In this document: positions 7,698 to 16,700 of the stretch, one piece after another
How the letters are laid out: each line of letters begins with the position of its first letter
How positions within the stretch are numbered: position 1 is the stretch's first letter
Virus record (IMG/VR): IMGVR_UViG_3300025828_000031
Location: 1-52,559 of that record
Reading direction: 5' to 3' (one strand)
DNA length: 52,559 bases
Source: a virus
Notes under the pieces: model-generated
The model's database searches: none
What the model was told of the DNA's origin: nothing
What the model saw: only the letters and a program-made list of their open reading frames with translations
Translations under genes and position numbers: made by a program

Positions 7698-9323
7698 TTA
7701 GGTATAATCCTCTAGTTCTATTGTAGACCAAGGGTCTAATTTTTGTTCGTATGTTATAACAGGTTCCGCTTCTTGTTTAAATCCAAACGGAGGCACATCC
7801 TCTTCAATCTCTTGCATACGTTGTTCAAACATCATCTTCTTGATATTAATGTCTGTCATTTCAGCAAAGAAAGTGGTTTGTACCAAGAAACCAAGCATCA
7901 CCAAGTTCATTACCAAGTCATCGTGGTTACCATCTTTCGCTTCATAAGAATTACCCTTTGCTTCAAACGTACTAATTTCTAATATCGTATTTTCATCAAC
8001 GACTTCTAGTTTACGTTCTTCTAGCAAATCTTTAAACCCCGAACAACCAAGACGTTTAGTTCGGCGAGTCATCTCTACGCCGATACCACTAGATTTTACT
8101 GTAGAGGACATGTGCACGTTTTCATATTCTCGTTCGTGGTATAACCCCGAACAAACCAATTGACCTGCGTCATTAGATTCGATAACGACATATGCTTGAT
8201 TGTAAGAAGTCGCCCATTTATAAATAATATCTGGGAAGAGTAGTGGAGAAATAAGATTGTTGCGATACACTGCTACCTGTTTGAAAGGTCTACTGCTAAT
8301 GTCGATGACGTTAAACGTACTATAATCCTGTCCTCTCCCTTTACTTACGTCAACACACATGACGTATTGTGACCCCTTGCGAGGTTCATCGTAAACAAGT
8401 AGATCACCACCCTCAAGAATCCTCTTGGGTCTACTTGCCTTCAGGTTTAACAAAGTTTCAGCATTGATCAATGTATCACCCGTGCCGAAGAAGGTATTAC
8501 CAAACTCCTGATCAAACTGTATCTTTGAAGTGTTGCTGATCGTTTCTTCTTTCCATGCTTCATCACGACCAGGAACATCCCACCAGTCTACACGGAACGG
8601 TTTGTATTCATTCACACCCTGTACGGCACCTTCCCATATCTTATGGAAAGGATTACCAATACCGTTGGCGGTGGATGTTATGATCACTTTCGTATCTTTA
8701 CCTGACGAAACTACGGGATAGGTTGAGGTATAAAATTCTGCTGCCCTTTCAACAAACGCAAACTCGTCAAGGAACAGCAAGTTTACAGATTGACCACGAA
8801 TGGATGATCCTGAAGTAGCAGCGGCGAATATCTTTGAGTTGTTACTAAACTCTATGCTACCTTTGTTCAGTACCTTGCATCCTGGTTGCAAGTAGAATGG
8901 TAGATTCTCAAGCATAAGAGTTACACGCGATAACATCTCTCGAGCAGTCGCACCCTTGTTAGCGAGCACTGCTACAGTTTTCTCTGGATGAAATATAGCA
9001 TACCAAAGCAGGTATGCCACAGAAGATATAGACTTGCCTGACTGACGACAAGCGAGCACAACCGTAAAACGGTTGCTGTTGAAGTGAGTAAACATTTCCT
9101 CTTGGTAAGGATACAACTCAAACGGCACGAGACCATCGTTTAGGTTGATAATTTTTAGGTGAGTTTTAGCAAAGTGCGTGGGGTCTGCCATGCATTTAGC
9201 ATACTCAGCGACTTTCTCTTGAGTCCAATCCTCCTGTACGCCATCTTTCTTGACGTGAGGATTCCCAAGATAGTGAGTATCGTGTTTAGACTTGGTCGTG
9301 TCCTGAATCTGTGAGGGCATCAT
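7698..9323 (-). CDS. gp17: Terminase large subunit gp17
   Basis: Packaging motor ATPase and headful nuclease, 541 residues (T4: 610). Walker A is ACRQSGKS at 91-98, Walker B is LLFLDEF at 182-188 with the catalytic Glu at 187, and the coupling motif STAN is at 217-220. The C-terminal nuclease domain keeps its acidic triad: D325 in MCVDVSKG, E382 in VVIESNDAG and D468 or D469 in DGNHDDLVMN. It overlaps the end of gp16, and the start at 9323 has no good ribosome site, so coupling to gp16 translation is likely. An ATG directly after the first one would shorten it by one residue only. All active residues are intact, so it should be functional. Confidence 0.97.
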   Translation of the reverse strand: MMPSQIQDTTKSKHDTHYLGNPHVKKDGVQEDWTQEKVAEYAKCMADPTHFAKTHLKIINLNDGLVPFELYPYQEEMFTHFNSNRFTVVLACRQSGKSISSVAYLLWYAIFHPEKTVAVLANKGATAREMLSRVTLMLENLPFYLQPGCKVLNKGSIEFSNNSKIFAAATSGSSIRGQSVNLLFLDEFAFVERAAEFYTSTYPVVSSGKDTKVIITSTANGIGNPFHKIWEGAVQGVNEYKPFRVDWWDVPGRDEAWKEETISNTSKIQFDQEFGNTFFGTGDTLINAETLLNLKASRPKRILEGGDLLVYDEPRKGSQYVMCVDVSKGRGQDYSTFNVIDISSRPFKQVAVYRNNLISPLLFPDIIYKWATSYNQAYVVIESNDAGQLVCSGLYHEREYENVHMSSTVKSSGIGVEMTRRTKRLGCSGFKDLLEERKLEVVDENTILEISTFEAKGNSYEAKDGNHDDLVMNLVMLGFLVQTTFFAEMTDINIKKMMFEQRMQEIEEDVPPFGFKQEAEPVITYEQKLDPWSTIELEDYT

Positions 9324-9657
9324 GTTGAGGAGTTATATCCTTTTCGTTCACTTTCTTCAACATGCGTTGAAGGTCGGTAGTCGAACCGATAAAAACATTT
9401 GTGGTTTCTTGCTTATTCGGTAACGCAGTGGCATCTTCTTTTTCTATCTCCTTCTTTTGTTTGTGGAGATTCATAAGTTGATGAGAAACGTCAGAGGTAT
9501 CTTTTATGAGTTTAGCAAGAACTTCATATGCTCTTGGGTGTTCGCTTTGTTTTGCGACCTCAATCATCTCTTCTACACCGTCGCGACCTTTACCGATCAG
9601 ATCGTATAAAGTCTCTCTGGCGTATTCATAATCATTATCTTTATCACTCATATGCAT
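9286..9657 (-). CDS. gp16: Terminase small subunit gp16
   Basis: Packaging regulator that stimulates the gp17 ATPase and helps choose the DNA; it forms rings. The protein has 123 residues (T4: 164). The helical core YARETLYDLIGKGRDGVEEM, AKQSEHPRAYEVLAKLIKD and the coiled-coil segment DVSHQLMNLHKQKKEIEKED match the central domain of the gp16 family. The N-terminal DNA-binding part is short. It overlaps gp15 by 14 bases; a second ATG at 9651 (ATGAGTGA, overlapping the gp15 stop) is an equally likely start. Its end overlaps gp17 by 38 bases. The name is strongly supported by position. Confidence 0.88.
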   Translation of the reverse strand: MHMSDKDNDYEYARETLYDLIGKGRDGVEEMIEVAKQSEHPRAYEVLAKLIKDTSDVSHQLMNLHKQKKEIEKEDATALPNKQETTNVFIGSTTDLQRMLKKVNEKDITPQHDALTDSGHDQV

Positions 9658-10453
9658 GCGGCAAACTTACTGGACTATCACTATCTAGTACATCTTTTTG
9701 TATAGTATAATCAGAGTCAGGCGAAACAGGTCTTGCTGATGTTTCAGTTCTAACGGTCTCAAGATATCTATCCGAATCCAGCGAGTTGACGTCCATATTG
9801 AACAGGTCTGCATCGACGCGAGTGATGAGAGGACCTTGCGATGGTTTTGGACCATAGAAGTTAATTTTCATATCAAAGGTAAGAGTGTAGATAATAGTTC
9901 TACGATCTTCCATCGCACCTTCAAAGTTATCAGTAAAGGCGACCGACTGTAAAATTACAGGAACATCTTCCTTAATATCTGGGTAATCTTCTATCGGTTT
10001 AAAGGTTGCTGTGTACTGAGGAGCAAAGTATGGTAGAATTTGTTCTACAACTTGTAGTGCATCATTGTGTTGTTTAGCATAAACATTCAACTCAAACGTA
10101 ATGATGTATGGCGTACCAGTGTAGAACTTTGCGCCAGAAGTATTGTCATCAATATGCTGTTTAGTAAAGTAATTTGTTTTTGGTAGTTGACGTTGAGGGT
10201 CGTATGCTATCGCCAAAACTTCAAAAGACATACGTGGAAGTTTAATTGCTAACTGTCTTTCATTATCCTCACCGTTATTCATCTCGTTTATTCTTTCTAA
10301 GAACTTGCGAGCAGGAGCATATGCCAGAGGAACTTTTTGCTGGGCATAAACATTGTTACCGTCACGACGAATAATGTATAGGTTGTTAAACATTGCACCA
10401 AATACTGCAACGCACTTCCTAACCCGTTCGTGATAAAAATGAGTGCCGAACAT
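9644..10453 (-). CDS. gp15: Tail sheath stabiliser / tail completion protein gp15
   Basis: Hexameric ring that caps the finished tail and joins it to the head neck. It has 269 residues, nearly the same as T4 gp15 (272). The N-terminus MFGTHFYHERVRKCVAVFG and the strand LPRMSFEVLAIAYDPQRQLP correspond to T4 (MFGYFYNSSFRRYATLMG and LPRINLHLVDFSYN). The segment SVAFTDNFEGAMEDRRTIIY, followed by a beta strand near residue 190, is also typical. The start codon shares one base with the gp14 stop (TAATG). Confidence 0.93.
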   Translation of the reverse strand: MFGTHFYHERVRKCVAVFGAMFNNLYIIRRDGNNVYAQQKVPLAYAPARKFLERINEMNNGEDNERQLAIKLPRMSFEVLAIAYDPQRQLPKTNYFTKQHIDDNTSGAKFYTGTPYIITFELNVYAKQHNDALQVVEQILPYFAPQYTATFKPIEDYPDIKEDVPVILQSVAFTDNFEGAMEDRRTIIYTLTFDMKINFYGPKPSQGPLITRVDADLFNMDVNSLDSDRYLETVRTETSARPVSPDSDYTIQKDVLDSDSPVSLPHAYE

Positions 10454-11397
10454 TAACTAAAATCTCCAAACGGATTGTCTTCACTGAAGTCTACAAACTC
10501 AAGCACAGATACATCAAAGTCCGTAACATTTGAAGTCCATCCATCAGTTTGCCCAGTTGGATTTATATCTCCACCAGCAGCATTAGATTGAATTTGTTGA
10601 AGTTCTCTTATTACTGTTGGAGTTGCTATAGAAGATGCTACGTTAACACTATCTCCATGGAAGAGTTGGCGAGTAGTTGTAAAAGTTTTATATTCACCTG
10701 AAGTATTACCCACATTGCCAAGGTAGAGAGTGTTGTCGTCACCATTCCAACCAACCACTTCACCAGTAACAACGTAATCGTCAAATGCCTGAGTAACTCG
10801 CTCGCCTCTGGTAAATCCATTAGAAGCAGAATCCATAGTAAGTTGCCACTGATATGCGGCAAACTCTTCAATTTGAGTGACACCAACATTGGAACCAGTA
10901 CTGAACCTTTCTGTGCTGTACTCGAACAATTCGAGTCGCATTCTAAACACAGGGAGTTGACCTAACTGATAGAAAGGATTCTCGTCCTCTACCTTCATGA
11001 TCTCGAAAGTAGAATTAGACAAAGGGATGTGAATTAAATCGCCTTCCCTTGGACGATAATATTTTTCTCCTGGTCTTTCTTGGTATTGTCGAATCTCTTG
11101 ATTGAATCTACGACGTGCCATGACAATAGTGGCGGCATCTCGAATCTCTACACCAAACTTCTGGAAGAGATCCCCGTCACCATCATACCCTTCTACGTTT
11201 TCAACATAGACTTCTACTTGGTATGCATACTTAAACTCAGATAAAGTTTCATCATTAAACACCATATCTCTGGACACAACTTCTCGGGGCAGATAATAAA
11301 CATTCTGCCCGTAGAACTTGAGGGATTCAACGATTAAGTTTTCGTAGAGACTTTGTTCAGATCTTACGTTATGTCGAAAATGTTGAGAGAGTGCCAT
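10453..11397 (-). CDS. gp14: Neck protein gp14
   Basis: Head completion (neck) protein that with gp13 forms the collar joining portal and tail. It has 314 residues against 256 in T4. The N-terminal half is conserved: SEQSLYENLIVESLKFYGQN, YYLPREVVSRDMVFNDE and the GVEIRDAATIVMARRRF segment, followed by RPREGDLIHIPLSNSTFEIM. The C-terminal 130 residues (an SH3-like segment with ITGEVVGWNGDDNTLYLGNV-type spacing, then a Gly/Asn-rich tail) are more variable. It is placed between gp13 and gp15, as in T4, and its stop is coupled to the gp15 start. Confidence 0.93.
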   Translation of the reverse strand: MALSQHFRHNVRSEQSLYENLIVESLKFYGQNVYYLPREVVSRDMVFNDETLSEFKYAYQVEVYVENVEGYDGDGDLFQKFGVEIRDAATIVMARRRFNQEIRQYQERPGEKYYRPREGDLIHIPLSNSTFEIMKVEDENPFYQLGQLPVFRMRLELFEYSTERFSTGSNVGVTQIEEFAAYQWQLTMDSASNGFTRGERVTQAFDDYVVTGEVVGWNGDDNTLYLGNVGNTSGEYKTFTTTRQLFHGDSVNVASSIATPTVIRELQQIQSNAAGGDINPTGQTDGWTSNVTDFDVSVLEFVDFSEDNPFGDFS

Positions 11398-11400
11398 GCG

Positions 11401-12159
11401 TCACCCCACAAAGAAGTCGGGTGGCACTTCCTGTTCGAGACGCATCCTTTCTCGAATCTTTTCTTGTTCTTCTCTGCCCTCTTCGATATAGCGTGCGCCA
11501 CTAATAGTGACGCCGCCAGGAAGTTGCATACCTTCAAACTTTGACATATTTTGCCCCCACTGCTCTTTAATTAGGGCAGTGGTGTAATCTTTAATAAACA
11601 TATCATTGTATACGCTGGTATGCGCTGTTGGATCAACGGTTTGATAAACCTCAAGTGCGATATATTTTCCAGCACTCAATGTGCCATCCTCTATATCGCT
11701 GTGCATATATAAACGATTTTGCCGACGTGCAAAAGTAATTAACGGGAGACCATTGACTTTCATATCAATCAACTCCATATACTGGCGAACTTGATCATAG
11801 TATGCCAGACCACCATAACCAACATCAGAAAGTTGATGAAAGTCGCTCATGGCAAATTGGTAGTTGAATGAAAAGAAATTAGAACTGTTAATGACCGAAG
11901 AACTAACAGGAAACATTTTAGTTACATACAATATATTGGTAGGTAGAGTAATATATTTGTTTGTAATGTCATCAGCAGTTAACTGATGTTCGTAATACAC
12001 GCGCATAGTTGCGTCGTGATGAAACTCCTGATACAACTGAATGGCATCATCGATCTTATCTTCGATTTGATCTTCGTCGACATTGACTTCAATAACTGGT
12101 TCACCCAGTCGGCGAAGGCAAAAGTCGATCAGGTCAGCGCGAGATGAAACTACTGCCAT
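11401..12159 (-). CDS. gp13: Neck protein gp13
   Basis: Head completion protein, the ring placed directly on the portal in T4. The 252 residues are shorter than T4 gp13 (309). The N-terminal segment LIDFCLRRLGEPVIEVNVDE, followed by QIEDKIDDAIQLYQEFHHDA, is the recognisable family signature, as are YDQVRQYMELIDMKVNG and DYTTALIKEQWGQNMSKFEG. The start lies four bases after the stop of the fibre-like gene upstream, and gp14 starts three bases after its own stop. The order gp13-gp14-gp15-gp16-gp17 is that of T4. Confidence 0.93.
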   Translation of the reverse strand: MAVVSSRADLIDFCLRRLGEPVIEVNVDEDQIEDKIDDAIQLYQEFHHDATMRVYYEHQLTADDITNKYITLPTNILYVTKMFPVSSSVINSSNFFSFNYQFAMSDFHQLSDVGYGGLAYYDQVRQYMELIDMKVNGLPLITFARRQNRLYMHSDIEDGTLSAGKYIALEVYQTVDPTAHTSVYNDMFIKDYTTALIKEQWGQNMSKFEGMQLPGGVTISGARYIEEGREEQEKIRERMRLEQEVPPDFFVG

Positions 12160-12163
12160 GTTG

Positions 12164-12712
12164 TTATCCGTTTAGTAGTGTACCAGCAGAATCGTAAATT
12201 CCGATTCCGTTGAATCCATCAACTTTGTCAGCATTTAAATTAGTTACCACAGTGCCTGAAGTAACATCACTGAGATCGAAAATAGAAGCAGCAGCGATTC
12301 TATCATCTGCACGTGCATTAGTGAAGTATAAGTTCGTAAGTTCAGACAGATTCGCTGTAGTTTTAGTATTAGTAAAATCACTATCAATCTGCTGTTGGAC
12401 TTTTACCGAATCGTATGATTCTACAGTAGCAAAAGAAAGGACGCCGGAACCATTTGTGGTCATAAACTGATTGACATTACCATCAGTAGTAGGATATGTC
12501 AATCCATTAAATACTGCACCATTTGATGCAGTTAAAGTATTCGAGAACGTCTTAGCACCACTAATAGATTGAGTGGTCGCTAGAGTTACATAAGAACTTG
12601 ATAAAGAAGATGAAAGGTTGGCAACATCAGAATCTAATGCCTGAAAGTTTGAGTCCAACTCTTGTAGAGTTAGAGCAGAACCTTTTGTTAAACGTAGAGT
12701 GAGATCGGCCAT
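12164..12712 (-). CDS. Small fibre-like structural protein in the wac (fibritin) position
   Basis: A 182-residue protein rich in Ser, Thr, Asn, Asp and Ala. The N-terminus (TLRLTKGSALTLQELDSNFQ) is typical of short phage fibre proteins that begin with a helix which trimerises, and a coiled-coil-like stretch (ALDSDVANLSSSLSSSYV) follows. The middle is beta-rich. The C-terminus ends in IYDSAGTLLNG, which resembles the end of the 990-residue fibre encoded at 25302-28274. It stands directly before gp13, where T4 has wac (neck whiskers), but I see no sequence match to fibritin, so a neck whisker role is inference only. A virion fibre or tip protein is the safe call. Confidence 0.6.
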   Translation of the reverse strand: MADLTLRLTKGSALTLQELDSNFQALDSDVANLSSSLSSSYVTLATTQSISGAKTFSNTLTASNGAVFNGLTYPTTDGNVNQFMTTNGSGVLSFATVESYDSVKVQQQIDSDFTNTKTTANLSELTNLYFTNARADDRIAAASIFDLSDVTSGTVVTNLNADKVDGFNGIGIYDSAGTLLNG

Positions 12713-12737
12713 ACCATCATATCCTTAGGCAAAGTAG

Positions 12738-12757
12738 TGGGGGAACGTATTCCCCCA
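12738..12757. other. Perfect hairpin in the 64-base gap before the wac-position gene
   Basis: An eight-base-pair stem, TGGGGGAA with TTCCCCCA (12738-12745 and 12750-12757), closes a four-base loop. No run of T follows on either strand, so it is not a standard intrinsic terminator. It lies between the 126-aa and the 182-aa genes and could be a weak or processed terminator or an mRNA stabiliser. Confidence 0.45.
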
Positions 12758-12776
12758 TACGACAACAAACTTACGA

Positions 12777-13157
12777 TTAATTTGGTGCTTCGTAAGTAAG
12801 TGAAGAAATACTAATTGTGTCGCCAGCACCGATAGCAGTAGATGACAAGATAATGTCACCGCCACCACCAGTAGCAGTTACGGAACCAGTGAAGCAAGAG
12901 TCGCCGCCACCGGAGAATACAGTAAACTTAGTTACAGTACCTGCTTTGCAGTTAGTGTCGTCTGTGATTGCAGCAGCAGTAGCAATACCATTAGCAGCGC
13001 CACCGAATGCAGTAGCACTAAAAGTAAGTGAAGCAACTACTGAATCGTTCTGACCACCGTTCTGAAACTTAATAGAACCAGCACCGCCAGCGTCAATCAG
13101 ATCAACAACATAATCCGCAATACCGTTGCGAACGTCAGTTGGGTGAGTAACAGCCAT
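12777..13157 (-). CDS. Small Gly/Ala-rich beta protein, probable virion protein
   Basis: A 126-residue protein of unknown function, without charged helices or membrane segments. It starts with a helical stretch THPTDVRNGIADYVVDLID and continues as a chain of beta-strand-like segments separated by Gly-rich turns (GGAGSIKFQNGG, TATGGGGDIILSSTAIGAGD). It ends ISISSLTYEAPN. This resembles small proteins seen in the structural blocks of many tailed phages, usually annotated as hypothetical; a decoration or fibre-associated role is possible. A strong ribosome site (AAAGGAGATAAAA) suggests high expression. It follows the 54-residue ORF by 24 bases. The function is not recognised. Confidence 0.6.
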   Translation of the reverse strand: MAVTHPTDVRNGIADYVVDLIDAGGAGSIKFQNGGQNDSVVASLTFSATAFGGAANGIATAAAITDDTNCKAGTVTKFTVFSGGGDSCFTGSVTATGGGGDIILSSTAIGAGDTISISSLTYEAPN

Positions 13158-13181
13158 TTTTATCTCCTTTTTAGGATGTTA

Positions 13182-13346
13182 TTACTTTTGGTTTTCTTCT
13201 GACTTCTTGCCGTCGGCGACAAGTTTTGCCAGTTGCTCTTTCGAGACTTTCGCGGTCACTTTCACCTCTTCACGAGTGCCATCCTTTCGGATAACAGTGG
13301 CAGTTCCCGTCAACTTTCCAAGACCAGTTTTAGTCTTAATACCCAT
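13182..13346 (-). CDS. Small 54-residue protein, function unknown
   Basis: I translated this short gene by hand: it begins MGIKTKTGLGKLTGTATVIR, continues with KDGTREEVKVTAKVSKEQ, and ends LAKLVADGKKSEENQK. It looks like a small basic beta-hairpin followed by a helix. A ribosome site (TGAGGAT) lies at a normal distance, although a perfect late promoter box touches the ATG. It is the first gene after the 118-aa protein and is packed between two structural genes. I do not recognise it. Real coding is supported by the ribosome site, by its fit in the gap and by protein-like composition. Confidence 0.6.
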   Translation of the reverse strand: MGIKTKTGLGKLTGTATVIRKDGTREEVKVTAKVSKEQLAKLVADGKKSEENQK

Positions 13347-13354
13347 TATTTATA
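13347..13354 (-). promoter_or_regulatory. Possible late promoter abutting the 54-aa gene
   Basis: A perfect TATAAATA on the minus strand (13354 to 13347), immediately followed by the ATG at 13346. A transcript from it would begin inside the 54-aa gene and could serve only the 126-aa gene (start 13157) and the genes after it, so the 54-aa gene would need a transcript from further upstream. Confidence 0.45.
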
Positions 13355-13374
13355 ATCCTCAAATATTCAAAAAA

Positions 13375-13731
13375 TTATTTAGTCACACTTTTAGATACAA
13401 TTACCTTGCCTTCTAAAATTCTTTCTACATACGGATCACCTGTCGCCGAATCCGTGTACTGTAACTCCACATCATACACATACCTTCTCCTCGTTAGAGC
13501 ATCAGTTTGTGTGTTAGTAAGGATTATATCTACAATCCCATCAGTAGCAGGAGCAACTATCGCAGTTTCAAATGAAATTTTCTCAGAAGAATCTGCACCA
13601 TAACTACGGTTGATCTTTCCTCTGATTATAGACTGAGACAAATTCCTGTTAGTTCCGTCTGCATCAAGGAGTCGCAAACGCCATCTAGCATCTGCTCCTT
13701 GGTCTACATATAAATCTTCATACAATGCCAT
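13375..13731 (-). CDS. Small beta-sandwich-like virion protein, function unknown
   Basis: A 118-residue protein: MALYEDLYVDQGADARWRLR opens the chain, and alternating strands follow (SQSIIRGKINRSYG, DGIVDIILTNTQTDALT, RRRYVYDVELQYTD). It ends in EGKVIVSKSVTK. The opening pattern, a disordered short stretch then an acidic-aromatic strand with DQGAD, is like the N-terminal attachment domains of baseplate or fibre proteins, but I cannot name the family. A late promoter at 13768 lies 30 bases upstream. It sits between the 1535-residue repeat protein and the small genes leading to gp13, so a role in fibre or neck attachment is plausible. Confidence 0.6.
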   Translation of the reverse strand: MALYEDLYVDQGADARWRLRLLDADGTNRNLSQSIIRGKINRSYGADSSEKISFETAIVAPATDGIVDIILTNTQTDALTRRRYVYDVELQYTDSATGDPYVERILEGKVIVSKSVTK

Positions 13732-13760
13732 TTGTTATGCCCGACTACTTCTTTCTATTC

Positions 13761-13768
13761 TATTTATA
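13761..13768 (-). promoter_or_regulatory. T4-type late promoter for the neck and packaging genes
   Basis: A perfect TATAAATA on the minus strand (13768 to 13761), overlapping the stop codon of the 1535-residue gene. The predicted transcript starts near 13755, about 24 bases before the next ATG. It could drive the run of small genes, gp13, gp14, gp15, gp16 and gp17. Confidence 0.72.
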
Positions 13769-16700
13769 CTGCTTCTATGGCAGATGGTTTGGTTCTAATA
13801 ACAATTGTTACTTGCTTCGGTTTAGTTATTCGGAACGATCTCACCAATGGTACTGCAGCAGATACTTCTCTTCTAGCACCAGTTCCTACAACATTTGATA
13901 CGCCAACTTCATCAGCAGTTAGATCTGCTTCTATCACAAATACAGTTCGTTTCGTAACAGCATTGACTGTAGATGGACCAGACCTTGGTATGGCAACACC
14001 ATTACTATCCGGAACACCATCTGCTACTTTAATTATTCTTTCCGCAACACCCGTTACAAGGCAATCTACCGTAGTAAGTGCATCGCCGCCTTGGTCATCG
14101 ATCTCACGTTCACCTACACCAGCGACTATCGACACACCAACTTCAGAGGCAGTCAAATCTGCTTCTACAGATACAATAACTCTTTCAGCAGAGCAGACTA
14201 CAGTAACATCTTGAGCAGCAACAGCGGTGCTAACAGAAACCACCTTCCTTTCAGCAACGCCAGAAACTTGTGAATCTTCTGAAGATAGAGTTACTACTGG
14301 TCTTATTATACGTTCAGCAACACCAGCAACAGTTGAAGGATCAGTGTTAACGTCACCATCTATCGCGCCTTCTACTTCTAGTTCTACAATACGCTCAGCA
14401 ACACCTGCTATCGTAGAACTTTGCGCAGCAGGATTAGGAACAACATCTACTACAGTTCTCTTCGCAGTACCTTCTACCAGAGAAGGAGTACACTCTAAAA
14501 TACCACGAGGTTTAATAATAACATTTGTGGTTGCGTTGACGGTGGATGCAGGTGCTTCTAATGTTACTGCTGATCTAATTTCTCTTTCTGCTACTCCACT
14601 GACATCAGAAGGTTGCGCAATAGGTGAGACAATCTTTTGTACATCTATAGTACCTGCCATATTCGGATGGTACTGACAATTGTAGTAAAGATTGTCCGGT
14701 GCGTTTAATGGAACATCAAATACTATTGTTCCGTTGTCTTCTCCGTTATTAGTTACACCATCATTATAAGCATTTTCTGTTCCAGTACCGATAGGGAAGG
14801 ATGTTCCTGGTACAGACTTTATCCAGAAAGGATGTCCTGGTGTACTAACTTTGATTATGTACTTGGAACCCTTATGGAATTCTAATGTTGGATTCTGTAC
14901 ACCATCAATCACCCATGCACTGTTCCCGCTTCGGGATACCATATGAGTGATTCTTTCTCCACTGCCTGTAACAATCCTCTCTGCTGATCCAGCAACGTCA
15001 GAAGGATCGTCAACTATCAGTGCCGATTGTTCAGTAATTACCTCACGCTCGGCATCGCCAACTACTACAGATAGACCAACTTCGGAAGCAGTTAGATTCG
15101 CATCCAATGCCACAATAGTTCTTTCTGCGACAGCATAAACAACATTATATTCTGTAGGTCGTATTGTTAATGAACCAGCATCAATAATCCTTTCGGCAAC
15201 ACCAGAAATTGTTACGTCACTAGCAGCAAGTGCTTGTGTAATATTATTTGTTTCAATCTCGCGTTCAGCAACACCAGCGACTCCAGATGCGCCAATCTCA
15301 GCAGCAGTTAGATTACCTTCGGCAACAACAACCTTACGTTCTGCGTTACCCACAACCGCTGATATACCAACTTCAGCAGCGGTTAGATTAGTATCTACTC
15401 CAGTTATAATTCTTTCAGCGACACCCGATACTACTACATTTTGCGCAGATAAAGTTACTGCTGATCTTATTTCGCGTTCAGCAATACCAGCAACTATATT
15501 ATTCGCAGTTGGTACTAGCGTTGCCGATGTTCTTATCTCACGTTCAGCAGCACCAGAAACAACCGCGTCTTGATCAACAACAGTAGTATCAACATCAACT
15601 ATGGTGCGCTCAGATAGACCAACAACCACTGCATCTTGAGCAGACAATTGACCTTGTGAATTTGATGTAATTTCTACTGTTGAAGTTATTACACAATCAT
15701 CAGCAACTATAGCAACATTACCAGCGAGCAACTCACGTTCAGCAGCGCCAGTGACGACTGAATTTTGAAGTTGATTTGAAAGTGCAGGTAATACAGTAAT
15801 CGTACCGCCCATACTACCATGGTATTGACAATTGTAGTAAAGGGTGCTTGGTGCATTATCCGGAACTACAAACGTAATCGTTCCTACATCATCTCCATTA
15901 TTAGTGACGCCATCATTGTATGCGCCACCAGTACCAGTGCCAGGAGAAGATTTAATCCAGAAAGGATGTCCAGATGCAGTTACAGAGAATATGTATGTAG
16001 ATCCTCTGTGGAATTCTAATGTTGGATTAGTTTGACCGTCGATCTTCCAACTAGCAGAACCATTGTTAGTTACAGTATGTACAACGGTCTCTGGGGTGAA
16101 CCTATGCCCAACTGTACCAGTACCAGTTATTTCTCTCTCAGCGACGCCCACTACGTCTGATTGGTCGTCCACCACCGCAGCGGCACTTTCTGTTACAATT
16201 GAACGTTCGCCATTACCAGCAACTACAGAAACACCGATCTCGGCAGCAGTCAAATCACCATCGAGTGCATTAGAGGTTCTTACTGCAACTCCAGCAATCG
16301 TTGAAGATTGAGCAGCAGGAGTTGCGTCAGTGTCTACTACTATTCGAGTAGCATTACCACCAACACCCCAACCGACAGCACCGAGGTGTCCGGAACCAGT
16401 TTTCTTAACTTCTCCCAGTCCAGTAACTGTGTTATTATTAGTAGGTTTAAGAGCACCGCCACTTTCTTGCGTAATAATGCGCTCAGCAGCACAAACTGTT
16501 GTTGACGACTGCGCTTGTAGTGCAGCGGATTGTGAAACTATCTTGTTCTCTGCTAAACCAGTTACTACGGAAGGTTGTGCTTGTATAGAACCAGACTCTG
16601 TAACTATTTCGCGTTCAGCAACGCCACTGACCGGACCTGTTATTACTTCAGATACTTGTAAAACAGTGCTACCAGCAGTGACTACCCGTTCAGCAAGACC

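Noticed and set aside
8219-8226. Perfect TATAAATA on the plus strand
   Set aside because: It lies deep inside gp17 and reads away from the gene, with no plus-strand gene after it. A chance match.
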